A stretch of DNA of 64,000 bases. Source: Prorocentrum cordatum (lineage: Eukaryota; Sar; Dinophyceae; Prorocentrales; Prorocentraceae). The stretch covers positions 1,147,181 through 1,211,180 of the forward strand of contig CAUYUJ010015948.1 in assembly GCA_963575745.1 (NCBI GenBank). Direction: 5' to 3'. The translations under genes were made by a program, and so were the position numbers. The first letter of the stretch is position 1. The number at the start of each line of letters is the position of its first letter. Under the pieces are notes generated by a model, which did not search any database, had not been told where the DNA came from, and saw only the letters and a program-made list of their open reading frames with translations. Of this stretch, positions 55,683 to 64,000 are shown in pieces.

Positions 55683-56885
55683 TTTTCCCGAAGCTGGGCA
55701 CGAATACTCCCCTCAAACTCAGTGGGCAAACCACTAATGTCCTCCGAGCTGGTAACTAGTTCGTCTGGGAAAGACCAAATAGCACCTGCATCATCACGTT
55801 TAGCTGGTGTGCGCCACTCAGAGGGGGAGACAGGGCCCCATCCAAACTCCAGAAGATATGCGATGATGGACGAGATAGGGCCCCGAACGTGTCGTGAAAC
55901 CTGCTGCGGCGCGAGTTCCCGCAGCTGTCGCACTAGCCCAGGCCATGCAGCACGAACAGGGCCACGGATGCTGGGCTCGGCCAGCCACGTCTTCAACCAA
56001 AGTTGAAGCCCATCACGAGGTAACTTGTACTCTGGACCGTGCCCCTCGGCACAAAGATCCAGCAAAGTAGCGAGGCACCGCCCACGCTTAGAAGAAGCCA
56101 GTGCACAACCTAATCGCCGACGACATTGTAACCGAAATTCCCCAAAAGCACCAGTGATCTGATGCCCGTGCGTGCCAGCCGCTTGAGGCCCAGTCCTCTC
56201 GATGAGCCCCGTGGTGCGATATTTCCTGGGCGACCGAGCGAACTTCCGAACCTTCATATTCATGTTCTTGGCTTTGACATCTCTCTGGCGACGCATGGCC
56301 CTTGCGGGCCTCCCAGCACCCAAGTCGACCCCAAGATGAACGGCTTGAAGGGCGTGTTGCAAAACAATACCTTTCCTGCGAAGCCGACGCGCAACTTCTT
56401 TGCCATCAACCGCATTAGAACACAATATCACGCTCTTGCTAGCAATCTGGAGGCCGTGCTCCTGGAGCGTGTAGCAAGTGTCGAGCACACTGCGAAACAA
56501 CCTATTCCGAACCAGCTTGCGCGTGCCAGCCGTGTGCTGCGTCAAGTCATCGACCCAGATACGATATGACATGTTGACATGTGTAGTAGTCAAAAGCATC
56601 ATAATGTAATATACCATACACCTCCCGAATCTAGTTCCACTGCGGAGACCCTGGATGATACTCTGCCGCTGCTGGAACGCCAAGAACGACCCAAGTTGCG
56701 AGAGAACACGCGGGGCCAGACACATCTGGAGCTCCAAGGCGAGGACCGCCGGCGGGAACCCCATCTTGAGAGCAGACCTAGCCAGTGGAACCCACCCCAT
56801 AGCATCGTAAAACCCCTTGATGCCCCAGAGGCCCTCGCCGAACGCGATGCCAAGCCGAGCAAGCCCTTCATCGTGAAGAGCTCGC
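55658..56885 (-). pseudogene. LINE2 RT palm and thumb
   Basis: A third frame supplies LWGIKGFYDAMGWVPLARSA (motif A region), SIIQGLRSGTRFGRCMVYYI (motif B), YRIWVDDLTQHTAG (motif C with both Asp, about 56555-56515), LQIASKSVILCSN and the thumb, then ISGLPTEFEGSIRAQLREK. The residue before IKGFYD in motif A, normally the catalytic Asp, is Gly (GGC). The frame ends at 55658; the true continuation is in another frame across the T6/A5 runs. Confidence 0.7.
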
Positions 56886-56897
56886 AAAAAAAAAAAA

Positions 56898-57040
56898 ACA
56901 CTTCTCGGAGCGCGGAGTTGCCCGAGATGGCGGCGTCCCAGGCAGGCTCCGAGTCCTTAGACCAACTCCTAACCTCGTCCTCTCGGGCAAGAGACCAAGT
57001 CCTGGAAAACATAGACATGAGCCCAATGACCCTGCCCCCC
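56898..57040 (-). pseudogene. LINE2 RT segment between two homopolymer breaks
   Basis: In a second frame the protein continues GGGRVIGLMSMFSRTWSLAR then EDEVRSWSKDSEPAWDAA and ISGNSALRE. This is the fingers motif (G-R-x-I-G-L-M) continuing directly from the segment above. The frame then runs into the A12 run as FFFF and is lost. Confidence 0.65.
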
Positions 57041-57043
57041 CCC

Positions 57044-58648
57044 ATTCTTCTTCCCCAGGAGACGCCCAGTGACGAGCAGAATTTGCCGGGGCCAGGAAAG
57101 GCACTCCTCACAGGCCCCGAAAACCGAAACTAACTCCTGGATTCCCTTTGGAGGAAGACGTTCCATATCCGTGGGACTGAGGTTGTCAACCCCGAGTCCT
57201 GCCTTGGCCTTAATGGAGTGCAAGGCGCGCTGGACGCGCTCGACGGACAAGGGCTCGAGCTGCCCCGCAGCTGCTGCCTCTCGGATATCCTGGAAGAGAG
57301 CCGTGACGTCAGAAAGTGGCAGCGGCTTCGGGCTCCAGAGCTCGTGCCAGTGCTTGGTTTTGTGGTCCACGATGTCCCGATGGTGAAAAAGCGTTTTCCC
57401 GTCGACCTGAATTTCATCGGGGACAGGGGGGGGCTTCTTGATGGATTTATGCAAGATCCCAGGAGCCTCCGAGGTAGTGATCCATTCTCGAAGCTCGCGC
57501 AAAAAAGAATAAAGAGCTCGCCGTCGTGCTCGACCTGCGACTCGCTTGGCTGTGTGAGCTAGCCGCTCAACAACTGCATCGGAAAGAGTGGCCACTCGAA
57601 AAAGCTTGGCCTGCCATGCTGACCATGTAGAGAGTCCCCCTTCTTCATTGACCGACCTGGTCCGCTCTAGAGGAACGTGCACCCCTGCAGGTTGGTCCCC
57701 AGCGAGGGCGATGCACGCCTGAACGAGCTGCGCCTGCTGTACTGCACCGTTCTGCCTAGACCTGTGCTTGCTAATGGAGCCCAGGACCCTAGCAGGGCGT
57801 CCCCACCAGCTGGCGACGACGTCGTGCAGCGGTTGATCACGTGCCTTATCAGGGGCCTTCATCTCAACCTCCCGAAAGAAGGGCCCCTGAGACCTCGTGG
57901 TACCTGCAGCGAGTTGGACCCCATGATGCTGAGATATCGCTTGCTCAACCGTAGACGCCCAAGATCCGTGCCAGGCTCCCAGTTGGCACACATGTTGGCC
58001 CCCGACGGCGCAAGCAGCAAAATTGCGTACAATCGGCCAAACGTCTTGCTCGACGGAGTGCGTGAACCCGACCTGCCTTCTGCGCGACTGCCAAATCTCG
58101 GAGGGAATCGGGAAAGAGGGGAGGTCTGCTGAATTATGGGTTGCCGAGGGGGGGGGGGGGGGTCCAGAGGCTGAGTCCCCCTTATACGTCCCCAAGACAT
58201 CCTTTTCCAGCACAATATTACCAGCCTGGCCACTGGGCTCGCGCACAGAGTCACTACTGCCGCTGCCGGCGGGGGCGGAACTGACGGCATCAGCCGTGTC
58301 ACCGAAAAAAAACTGAGAAACTAAATCGTAGTCGGCATCAGAATCGCCGTCCGACAGACCGTCGCCCAGCTCAAAAGTGGCTCTCTCGGGCTCAACCGCG
58401 AGATCCCCGAACAGAGCCTCGGAAGCTTCAGAGATTCGCTGCGTAGCAAGCTCTGTGTATGGGGTTGAAGTACAAGAGTACAGAACCCCTGATCCGTTGG
58501 TAGAGAGATGGAGGGATAGATGGATATCTTTCCCTCCCAAGCGATCAAGGTACGATCGCTCCAACTCAGTACCTGAGCCCAAACGGCCAGGTGCGGGAGA
58601 GGTAAGGATAAGGAGTATATATGAGGGTATTACACGGGTTCCACACAC
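57044..58648 (-). pseudogene. LINE2 N-terminal region and RT start
   Basis: A long open frame begins in an acidic region (GLSDGDSDADYDLVSQFFFG), crosses a Pro run (GPPPPPS), then carries SEIWQSRRRQVGFTHSVEQD, GGLSTWSAWQAKLFRVATLS and the pre-RT/fingers block VQRALHSIKAKAGLGVDNLS followed by PTDMERLPPKGIQEL and LSWPRQILLVTGRLLGKK (about 57240-57050). The last part is the RT fingers region that precedes a GG-x-R motif. The frame is lost at the C9 run. No endonuclease motifs are visible in the N-terminal part. Confidence 0.6.
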
Positions 58649-58941
58649 ACCCCCCGTCCCGAATCCCGCCCGCGAAGGCAGGACTCGGGATCAGGAGGAT
58701 GGAATCCGTAACCTCAGAACTCCTTTACCTTAAGTCTGAAAAGGCAGCTGGGCTAAAAGTCAGCGAAGCCACAGCTGCAAAGTGAGGTAAGAAGAGATAC
58801 CTTGGGTCTCTTTTTCTTCTCCAGGCGGTCTTTGCCGCCCCCTCGGTGCGCCCCCCAAAACGCTTCGGCACTCGAGGGAGGAGAAGAATGAGACAAAGGT
58901 AGGCGGAGAAAGAAGATCTGAGCACCAAGGCAACGTAAACC

Positions 58942-58962
58942 GCCTCGCAAGATTTGCGAGGC
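58942..58962. other. Perfect 9-bp hairpin
   Basis: GCCTCGCAA, loop GAT, TTGCGAGGC, between the LINE2 5' side and the KptA-gene 3' side. Confidence 0.85.
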
Positions 58963-59019
58963 AGGTGTTGCCACCAGCTATCAGATTATTCTCGACGCAA
59001 TATTGTTAAATTGTTAAAG

Positions 59020-59195
59020 TATGCATGCTAAGATCGCGTTGACGAACACAATCTTGAAATCAAACACAAGTCTGCCTAAAAGCAAATGTATGCCAAGATC
59101 GCGTTGACGAACGCGATCCTGAAAGAAATGCAAATCTGCGTTAAAGCAAGTACCTGGCCAGGAGAAAATGTCGTGTTGATGAACACGAAAATTAT
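59020..59195 (-). repeat. Three-copy hairpin repeat, about 65-70-bp unit
   Basis: Units at about 59031-59055, 59096-59119 and 59168-59190 carry GATCGCGTT-GACG-AACACAATC, GATCGCGTT-GACG-AACGCGATC and TCGTGTT-GATG-AACACGA. The second and third are perfect stems with a 4-base loop, and a base pair changes on both sides between them. Flanks (GCAAATGTATGCC, AAAGCAA) also repeat. Located in the presumed 3' UTR of the KptA-domain gene. Confidence 0.75.
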
Positions 59196-59281
59196 GTATA
59201 AAATCTGTTTGGCGACTCCCGTTGGCGTTGCTCCTTAGGGGGCTGCCTCGGTGATCGCAAAAGATATCTATATGTGTGTAT

Positions 59282-59310
59282 GGCCACTTGTGTGAAAGAT
59301 TGAAGTGGCC
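59282..59310. other. 8-bp inverted repeat near the KptA-gene 3' end
   Basis: GGCCACTT and AAGTGGCC separated by 13 bases, about 90 bases beyond the stop codon on the minus strand. Confidence 0.7.
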
Positions 59311-59395
59311 TAAAAGAATGTATTAGCCACCGCTCAAGGCGAACTTTGATGAACGGAAGTTCTGCTCTTGAGCAGTGGACCTTGCGGCCGACTCA

Positions 59396-61272
59396 CTACG
59401 CGTCGCCGTCCTTGTAGAACCTGCGGTCCCACACCCTCTGGCCGTTGTACGTCGCATAGCTTGTCGTAAACGTTTCCCAAGTGGTCCTCGGGATCCAGTT
59501 GCGGAACCAATCGTTGTACGTGATATCCTGGATGCACACATACTCGTCGTTGTTGATCGCAATGTAGATCCAACATTTGATGTAATAACTCCAGTATCGA
59601 AGACCCCAATCGCTGTCCTCGAGATTGTGGCGCCAGTAAGCAGCGTAATCAGATGTACGTGCTCTCTTGGCGCGCGGCATCGCGGGCATGTAGTCCTCTG
59701 CGCCTGAGGCGCTGGATGCAGCGGCGTCGCCAGGAGCAGGGCGCGGCGGCGGCCGCGGCGGCGGCCGCGGCTCCATGGCGTCATCGGACTGTTGGGAGTG
59801 TGTATCTGGATCGGTTCTCATCCCTGTACTACCCCCCCTCTGGTCAGTGTGTGACGGATCGAGGGAGCCTATCAGCTCGTTGGCAATCGCGGCAAGCTTG
59901 CGCTGGGTGAACTGTTCACGGGTTCCGTCCCCTCGAGGGAGAGAAACCGTAATCAGTCCGCGCGCCTGCCGCGTCTGCCTGTCAATGCGTCCCTCGTTCA
60001 GCCACCACTTTCTCCGACCAGCCTGTCCTGTCCTAATACTGACGTCAAGGATGTCCCACGCGTCGCGCATGTCCTCGACTCTCCAGGGCTTCTTGCCGAC
60101 ATTCACGCGGGCTCCTGTCATCTGATGATGGAATCTGAGGTCGTTGAGAAAGCGTTGAATGAGATTGGCGTATGGGTAGTACAGAGGTCGGTCGTCCTCG
60201 GATTCGCCCATGAATCTGCATTCGTGCGCAGGCGGGCTACCGGCTTCGACCCACTTCGGATACCTCTTCTTGGACGTATTGGCCAATCTCCGCAACTGAT
60301 CTTTCTCTGTGCCTATGGGGGATCGCGCACCCGTCATAATGACATGTGCGCCATCCTTCATGTATCTCGCGACCTGGTCCTCGGACAACGTCGTCTTGAT
60401 CCAGTTCGTCAACTTCTGGAGGTACGCGAGGTCACTCTGTGTGGCGGTGCTCTTACCTGTGGCGCCTACGGCCACAGTGTATTGCCAACATATATCACAG
60501 AGTGTGCCGTCACCTGTGACGATACCGAGGGACAGATCTCGACCGCAATTGTTACAGAGCGGTATGGGATGCAAGATCGTCTCGGGGGCCCCTGCCGAAG
60601 TCAGGTGATCGCGGGATCCCCAGCGGGTGTCCTGACCGCGAGCGAGGCTCTGACCGATCTGATTGATCGCCTCACGATTGATCTCGGTGTTTGGTCTGGA
60701 AGCGATCGATCTGCTTAAACCCTCGATCTCGATCCGAGACAACCTTTCCCCTGGCAGTCCTTTGTACTCTATCTTGACGTTGTCGGTATCCTCAGTACCG
60801 CCATGGCATACGTTCTCCTCGCGAAGACGGCGAGCCTGCTTCTGCAAGGTAGCCTCGTTGTCGCCCTCCTCGCGCTTGAGTCCCGTCTGTTCAGCTATGA
60901 TGCGTACCATAGTCTCCTGATCGGGAGCTGCAGACGCAACACTGCCTGGGTCCTGGGGAATATCCTGCTCAGCGCCCTCCTCTCGAGGCGCAGCAGGTGT
61001 TTCCACCGGCTCTTCCCACACAGGAAACTCTGGATCACCGTATGTCGCAGTACAATTTTTGTATAGGTCACGCAATGCCTGAAGTGCAGGATGGTTGTCA
61101 TGGATGACTTCCTTGGCGAAATCTGGTAGCTCCACAATACTATTTTCAAGATGTTCTGGTATACTTTGGAAATCCATTGAAAGATGCCAGTGGTCGACTC
61201 CTCGATAGTCTCCGGGTCGAGGTAGTGTGCCAACTTTTTGAAGAAGTGATCTGCACCACAATTGGGTAAGTC
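59396..61272 (-). CDS. C-terminal half of the KptA-domain protein, zinc ribbon, -1 frame
   Basis: This frame is open for about 620 codons but has no ATG at its start (first codon in the open stretch is TTG), so it is best read as the continuation of the upstream frame after a one-base break near 61235-61239. Visible parts: SMDFQSIPEHLENSIVELPD, a Pro/Glu/Ala linker, a coiled region (TLQKQARRLREEN), a Cys4 ribbon CNNCGRDL with CDICW (Cys 236, 239, 255, 258; 60488-60556), KLTNWIKTTLSEDQVARYMK, a basic Arg/Lys stretch, a Pro/Arg run (about 59730-59770) and an aromatic C-terminus (YWSYYIKCWIYIAINN; WFRNWIPRTTWETF). No named enzyme domain recognised. A ribbon of this type may bind RNA or DNA. Confidence 0.6.
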
Positions 61273-64000
61273 ATGTGCCCACTTGTGGGTATGATTGTAG
61301 TTCAAATGATATGACTCCGCGTTCCATGCTTTCGATCCAAATCGAATTTCAAATTGTAAATGTGACTGAATTTTGTCCATTACGATTCTGTCTGCGCCAC
61401 TGTGTATCTCAATGATCTGCCTCGTCTTGATCATAGGCGATTCCACCAATAGCGCCGATGTCCAACAATACACGCGGCAATCATCAGACTGTCTAATCCA
61501 TCTTGAATCCTCGTCGGGGTCGTAGTCTGGATGATCAAGGAAATTTGATGGCGGATCAATGATGTTATCGAGGATGCTTGCCTCGATCTGCTCTTCTGCT
61601 TGGATGTCTGCCGAGAGGTCTGCCCTCATGTTGTCGTTCGCAGCTTTCTCATCTGCAGTAAGAACGATATTTGATATGTCCACGATTACGGTGATCAGTG
61701 GATCATGCGATGATGCTGTACCCTGTCGAGGAATGTCGCCCGTCTGAGCGTTGTCCTCGGCAGGTGTGGCCACCAGCTCGTCTGGATCAGGTGTCCGTGG
61801 AGCGGGCCTTCTTGGTGGTGTACGCGGAATACGTGGTCTATGGATGCTAGGCATTCCAAGGTATGGTAAGCTGCCGCTAACCTTGTGCTGCAGTATGTCC
61901 TCGCTGCAAGATGTCGGGCCTTTCAGGGCAGTCTCCATCCATGTTGGATCGATGGCGTGTTCTTCGATGCGAATCGGCAATGCAAATACAACGCCCTTGA
62001 GGGGCATGCTTTTGTCATTATACCAGATATTTACCCATCGTAAACCGTAGTTGAGAATAGGCACTTGTACCGCAAAGAACTTGTCGAAGATGCCGAAATG
62101 GATGATTGGACCATATATGTGTCCCTTGGACAAGGCAATCTTGGTATTGTGATTGCCTTTGGGCCAATGGTTGTCGTAGTGGAAGCATTTGGTAGAACCC
62201 CAATTCTTAATGACAATGAAGTCGCCCATTCGAACATCGTTAAATGCAGGACGACGATCCCAATCTTTTTGCATGATCTTTGCTGTGATTGGTCGAAGAG
62301 CTTCACGACAATGTGATAATGCAATCAACCATTCTTTATCATCTGCTTTGTGATTGGTCTCCTGGATCATAGCACGTACTATTTGCTCGTCCAAGGCGTC
62401 CTCTGCGGATGTACGGCCAGCAGGGGTTTCCCCCGGCCTGGCCGAGGGTGCTGATGCTGGCGTCATCCTTGGAGGCTCCATGTCTTGGTCGGGGTCGATA
62501 GGTGCCAATCCAGGTGGGTCGTCAATAAGTTCTCCAGGAAGGCAGGCGCAAATCTCGTACTTGCTCAATGGCTCTCTGGCTGCCAATGGCGGGTAGTCCC
62601 ATGGGTCGCCGTCTGGCCACAGCTGCTGGCCATGCATGTGGTGTGGTTTGAGGCGGCGAATTGCAATAATTGCCGCAGCGGGTACCACGTCCTCAGTCAT
62701 GATAGCGCCCTGAGCACCCAACCAAAATCTGCAACCTGCTTTTGTGGCGATCTCCATGTTGATCACCAGCTCGACTTCGTTCTTGTAGCTGTTGAACTTG
62801 TACGATTCCACTGAAGTATGTGGGTTCTTTTGAACGTTGTTCAAATATGTGCTAGAACTGAAGAATGCCTCAGATCGCTGCGATGGTTTATAAGTTCTGT
62901 CTCTCTGAGAATGTGGTTCAACATATCCAGGAATGATCCCTGTCTTCAGTATGTTCTTCCAGGCGCGGGATGCTGTTCCATGATGGAGATATTTGATATC
63001 TGTCCACTGTAAGCTCTCCCATCCCATGTTCCATGGCTTTGAAGATGGGTTGACACAACTGTGACCACCGACGCACCGAATAGCAATAACGCTGTTCCAG
63101 TCAAAAGTGCTGGGGTCACCTCCGTCAGGAATCGGCTTGGCGTATATCTCGATTCTGTTTTTCTGCGGGTCAATATGCTTCTGGAACGCACGAATAATGA
63201 ATATCGGATAGTAGTCGTTCCAATCGGTGTATCCATCATTTTCACCGTCTTTCTTGAAATGTGCCACTGCCGCTTCCATGGATGGTCCATTGTGTCTTTC
63301 TTTGCGATCTCGGAATTTCCATTGAACCATTTCTTTAAATGATTTCCAATTGTTTGGAATCTTCCAATCATTCTTTGTTGTTTTGTCCCAGATATTAATA
63401 CGTCTGTCATGAAATTGGTTGATCCAAAACTTTTTGTAGTGAATCTCATGGCGTAACATAGTCGTGATGTCTTTGCTCATGTATTTGTTTGTTCCCAGCC
63501 ATTCTTCATCAATTAGCTCAGGACCATAACGTACATCGTCGTAATGTGGTAATGGTATCCATTTCCATTCTGGGAAACAACCAGATTGTGCAATGTCAGG
63601 CGCATGAGCAATTACACTATCATCATGCAGTAGCTGCTCGTACCACTCTTGGTCTTCGATGCAGGCAAATCCATTGGTCGCTTTCGTGCCCCGCAACATT
63701 GGGCACATGTATGGATGTTCATCTTTGACGCCATACTGTAACTTCCATTCGCGAATAGTGCATGAGTTGTCGAAGATCCCGAGCTTGCTGGTATCCTCGT
63801 GCATGGAACGCTCACAACTGTCCTGCCATGACAATATATTCATCTCATGTGGAGAAGGCTCCTCCTCAGCAGGAGTTGCCTCCAGCTCCATTGCCTCAAG
63901 GTCGGTGCCGTCATCAGGGATCGGTACCGCCTCAGCTTTTGGGAGCTGATCTGCTGGTTGTTGTTCTGCTTTAGGCTCTGGAGTCGATGGTTGCCACGCT
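60895..64000 (-). CDS. Large protein with Tpt1/KptA-type RNA 2'-phosphotransferase domain, 5' end beyond window
   Basis: Open from base 64000 with no stop; the first internal ATG is at 63891 but the frame is clean upstream (PSTPEPKAEQQPADQLPKAE), so the start lies outside. Numbering from 63891, residues 265-415 (63099-62647) match the Tpt1/KptA fold: VIAIRCVGGHS (Arg272, His277), YLHHGTASRAWKNILKTGII (His304 of H-G-T), SQRSEAFFSSS (Arg339), VELVINMEIATKAGCRFWLG and AQGAIMTEDVVP. Known members remove a splice-junction 2'-phosphate from RNA using NAD+. Flanking regions (Trp/Lys-rich 150-230; Pro linker about 435-480; acidic 750-820) are unassigned. Frame 0 ends at 60895, but sense beyond about 61235 lies in the -1 frame. 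GC is visibly lower than in the rest of the window. Confidence 0.65.
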   Translation of the reverse strand, partial: AWQPSTPEPKAEQQPADQLPKAEAVPIPDDGTDLEAMELEATPAEEEPSPHEMNILSWQDSCERSMHEDTSKLGIFDNSCTIREWKLQYGVKDEHPYMCPMLRGTKATNGFACIEDQEWYEQLLHDDSVIAHAPDIAQSGCFPEWKWIPLPHYDDVRYGPELIDEEWLGTNKYMSKDITTMLRHEIHYKKFWINQFHDRRINIWDKTTKNDWKIPNNWKSFKEMVQWKFRDRKERHNGPSMEAAVAHFKKDGENDGYTDWNDYYPIFIIRAFQKHIDPQKNRIEIYAKPIPDGGDPSTFDWNSVIAIRCVGGHSCVNPSSKPWNMGWESLQWTDIKYLHHGTASRAWKNILKTGIIPGYVEPHSQRDRTYKPSQRSEAFFSSSTYLNNVQKNPHTSVESYKFNSYKNEVELVINMEIATKAGCRFWLGAQGAIMTEDVVPAAAIIAIRRLKPHHMHGQQLWPDGDPWDYPPLAAREPLSKYEICACLPGELIDDPPGLAPIDPDQDMEPPRMTPASAPSARPGETPAGRTSAEDALDEQIVRAMIQETNHKADDKEWLIALSHCREALRPITAKIMQKDWDRRPAFNDVRMGDFIVIKNWGSTKCFHYDNHWPKGNHNTKIALSKGHIYGPIIHFGIFDKFFAVQVPILNYGLRWVNIWYNDKSMPLKGVVFALPIRIEEHAIDPTWMETALKGPTSCSEDILQHKVSGSLPYLGMPSIHRPRIPRTPPRRPAPRTPDPDELVATPAEDNAQTGDIPRQGTASSHDPLITVIVDISNIVLTADEKAANDNMRADLSADIQAEEQIEASILDNIIDPPSNFLDHPDYDPDEDSRWIRQSDDCRVYCWTSALLVESPMIKTRQIIEIHSGADRIVMDKIQSHLQFEIRFGSKAWNAESYHLNYNHTHKWAHDLPNCGADHFFKKLAHYLDPETIEESTTGIFQWISKVYQNILKIVLWSYQISPRKSSMTTILHFRHCVTYTKIVLRHTVIQSFLCGKSRWKHLLRLERRALSRIFPRTQAVLRLQLPIRRLWYAS

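Larger units (their letters stand above)
54175..58648 (-). mobile_element. LINE2: non-LTR retrotransposon, three frame breaks
   Basis: Minus-strand order: N-terminal region, RT fingers and palm, RT thumb, Cys finger, RNase H, C-terminal finger. Domain order and sequence style fit a dinoflagellate LINE. Frames must be joined at three points: around C9 (57035-57043), around A12 (56886-56897) and around T6/A5 (55665-55686). Between those points frames are long and clean, so this is the best preserved RT in the window. I see no EEP endonuclease upstream, so it may be 5'-truncated or belong to a class that lacks it. Confidence 0.75.

Noticed and set aside
61140-61272. Programmed -1 ribosomal frameshift in the KptA gene
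   Set aside because: No canonical slippery heptamer in frame and a homopolymer at the switch point; kept only as a secondary possibility.
54175-64000. One giant retroelement combining the KptA gene and LINE2
   Set aside because: Base composition differs clearly and about 700 bases with separate hairpins lie between them; adjacency alone is not enough.

Overview
The window reads as dinoflagellate nuclear DNA, most like a very repeat-rich, GC-rich genome such as Prorocentrum (genus is a guess). Three observations support this. A near-exact genomic copy of the dinoflagellate spliced leader lies at 39013-39034, and two decayed copies lie at 1295-1318 and 46509-46520. The retroelements have the layout I know from dinoflagellates: zinc finger or coiled coil, endonuclease, reverse transcriptase (RT), RNase H. 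Long CCT/GGA and CAT/ATC microsatellites and many minisatellites fill the space between them. I found no rRNA, tRNA, CRISPR or bacterial operon.

Layout, left to right. 0-1.2 kb (minus): a broken Copia-type gag running off the left edge, with a relict leader upstream. 1.3-12.6 kb: simple repeats, CCAAGAGGCC-like arrays, two copies of a dispersed repeat and a cluster of small foldback (MITE-like) elements at 8.0-8.9 kb. 12.65-17.06 kb (plus): a decayed LINE (LINE1) whose RT is split by a 0.94-kb TA-flanked insertion. 17.3-30 kb: minisatellites, a 280-bp foldback element, long microsatellites and a 75-bp satellite with a 225-bp higher-order repeat. 30.1-32.0 kb (minus): a fragment that looks like another dinoflagellate retroelement polyprotein. 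32-37.3 kb: a CAT/ATC tract, a foldback element with a 10-bp target duplication, a 1.3-kb minisatellite ending in a perfect 25-bp hairpin, and a CCAAGAGGCC array. 37.4-39.03 kb (minus): a retrogene carrying the spliced leader. 40.8-46.5 kb (minus): a near-full-length but heavily frameshifted LINE (LINE3). 49.2-50.5 kb (minus): a 5'-truncated LINE tail (LINE4). 54.2-58.65 kb (minus): a fourth LINE (LINE2) whose frame breaks coincide with homopolymer runs. 59.4-64 kb (minus): a large, nearly intact and clearly less GC-rich gene encoding a protein of more than 1,600 residues with a Tpt1/KptA-type RNA 2'-phosphotransferase domain and a Cys4 zinc ribbon; it runs off the right edge.

Almost everything recognisable is mobile or mobilised sequence: retroelements, mRNA-derived retrocopies, and non-autonomous DNA elements inserted into them. 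The two genes that could still be expressed are the retrogene at 37.9-39.0 kb and the KptA-domain gene at the right edge. The second is the best candidate for something little described, together with the repeated, covarying hairpins just downstream of it. All family calls rest on motif recognition by eye; no search was run.
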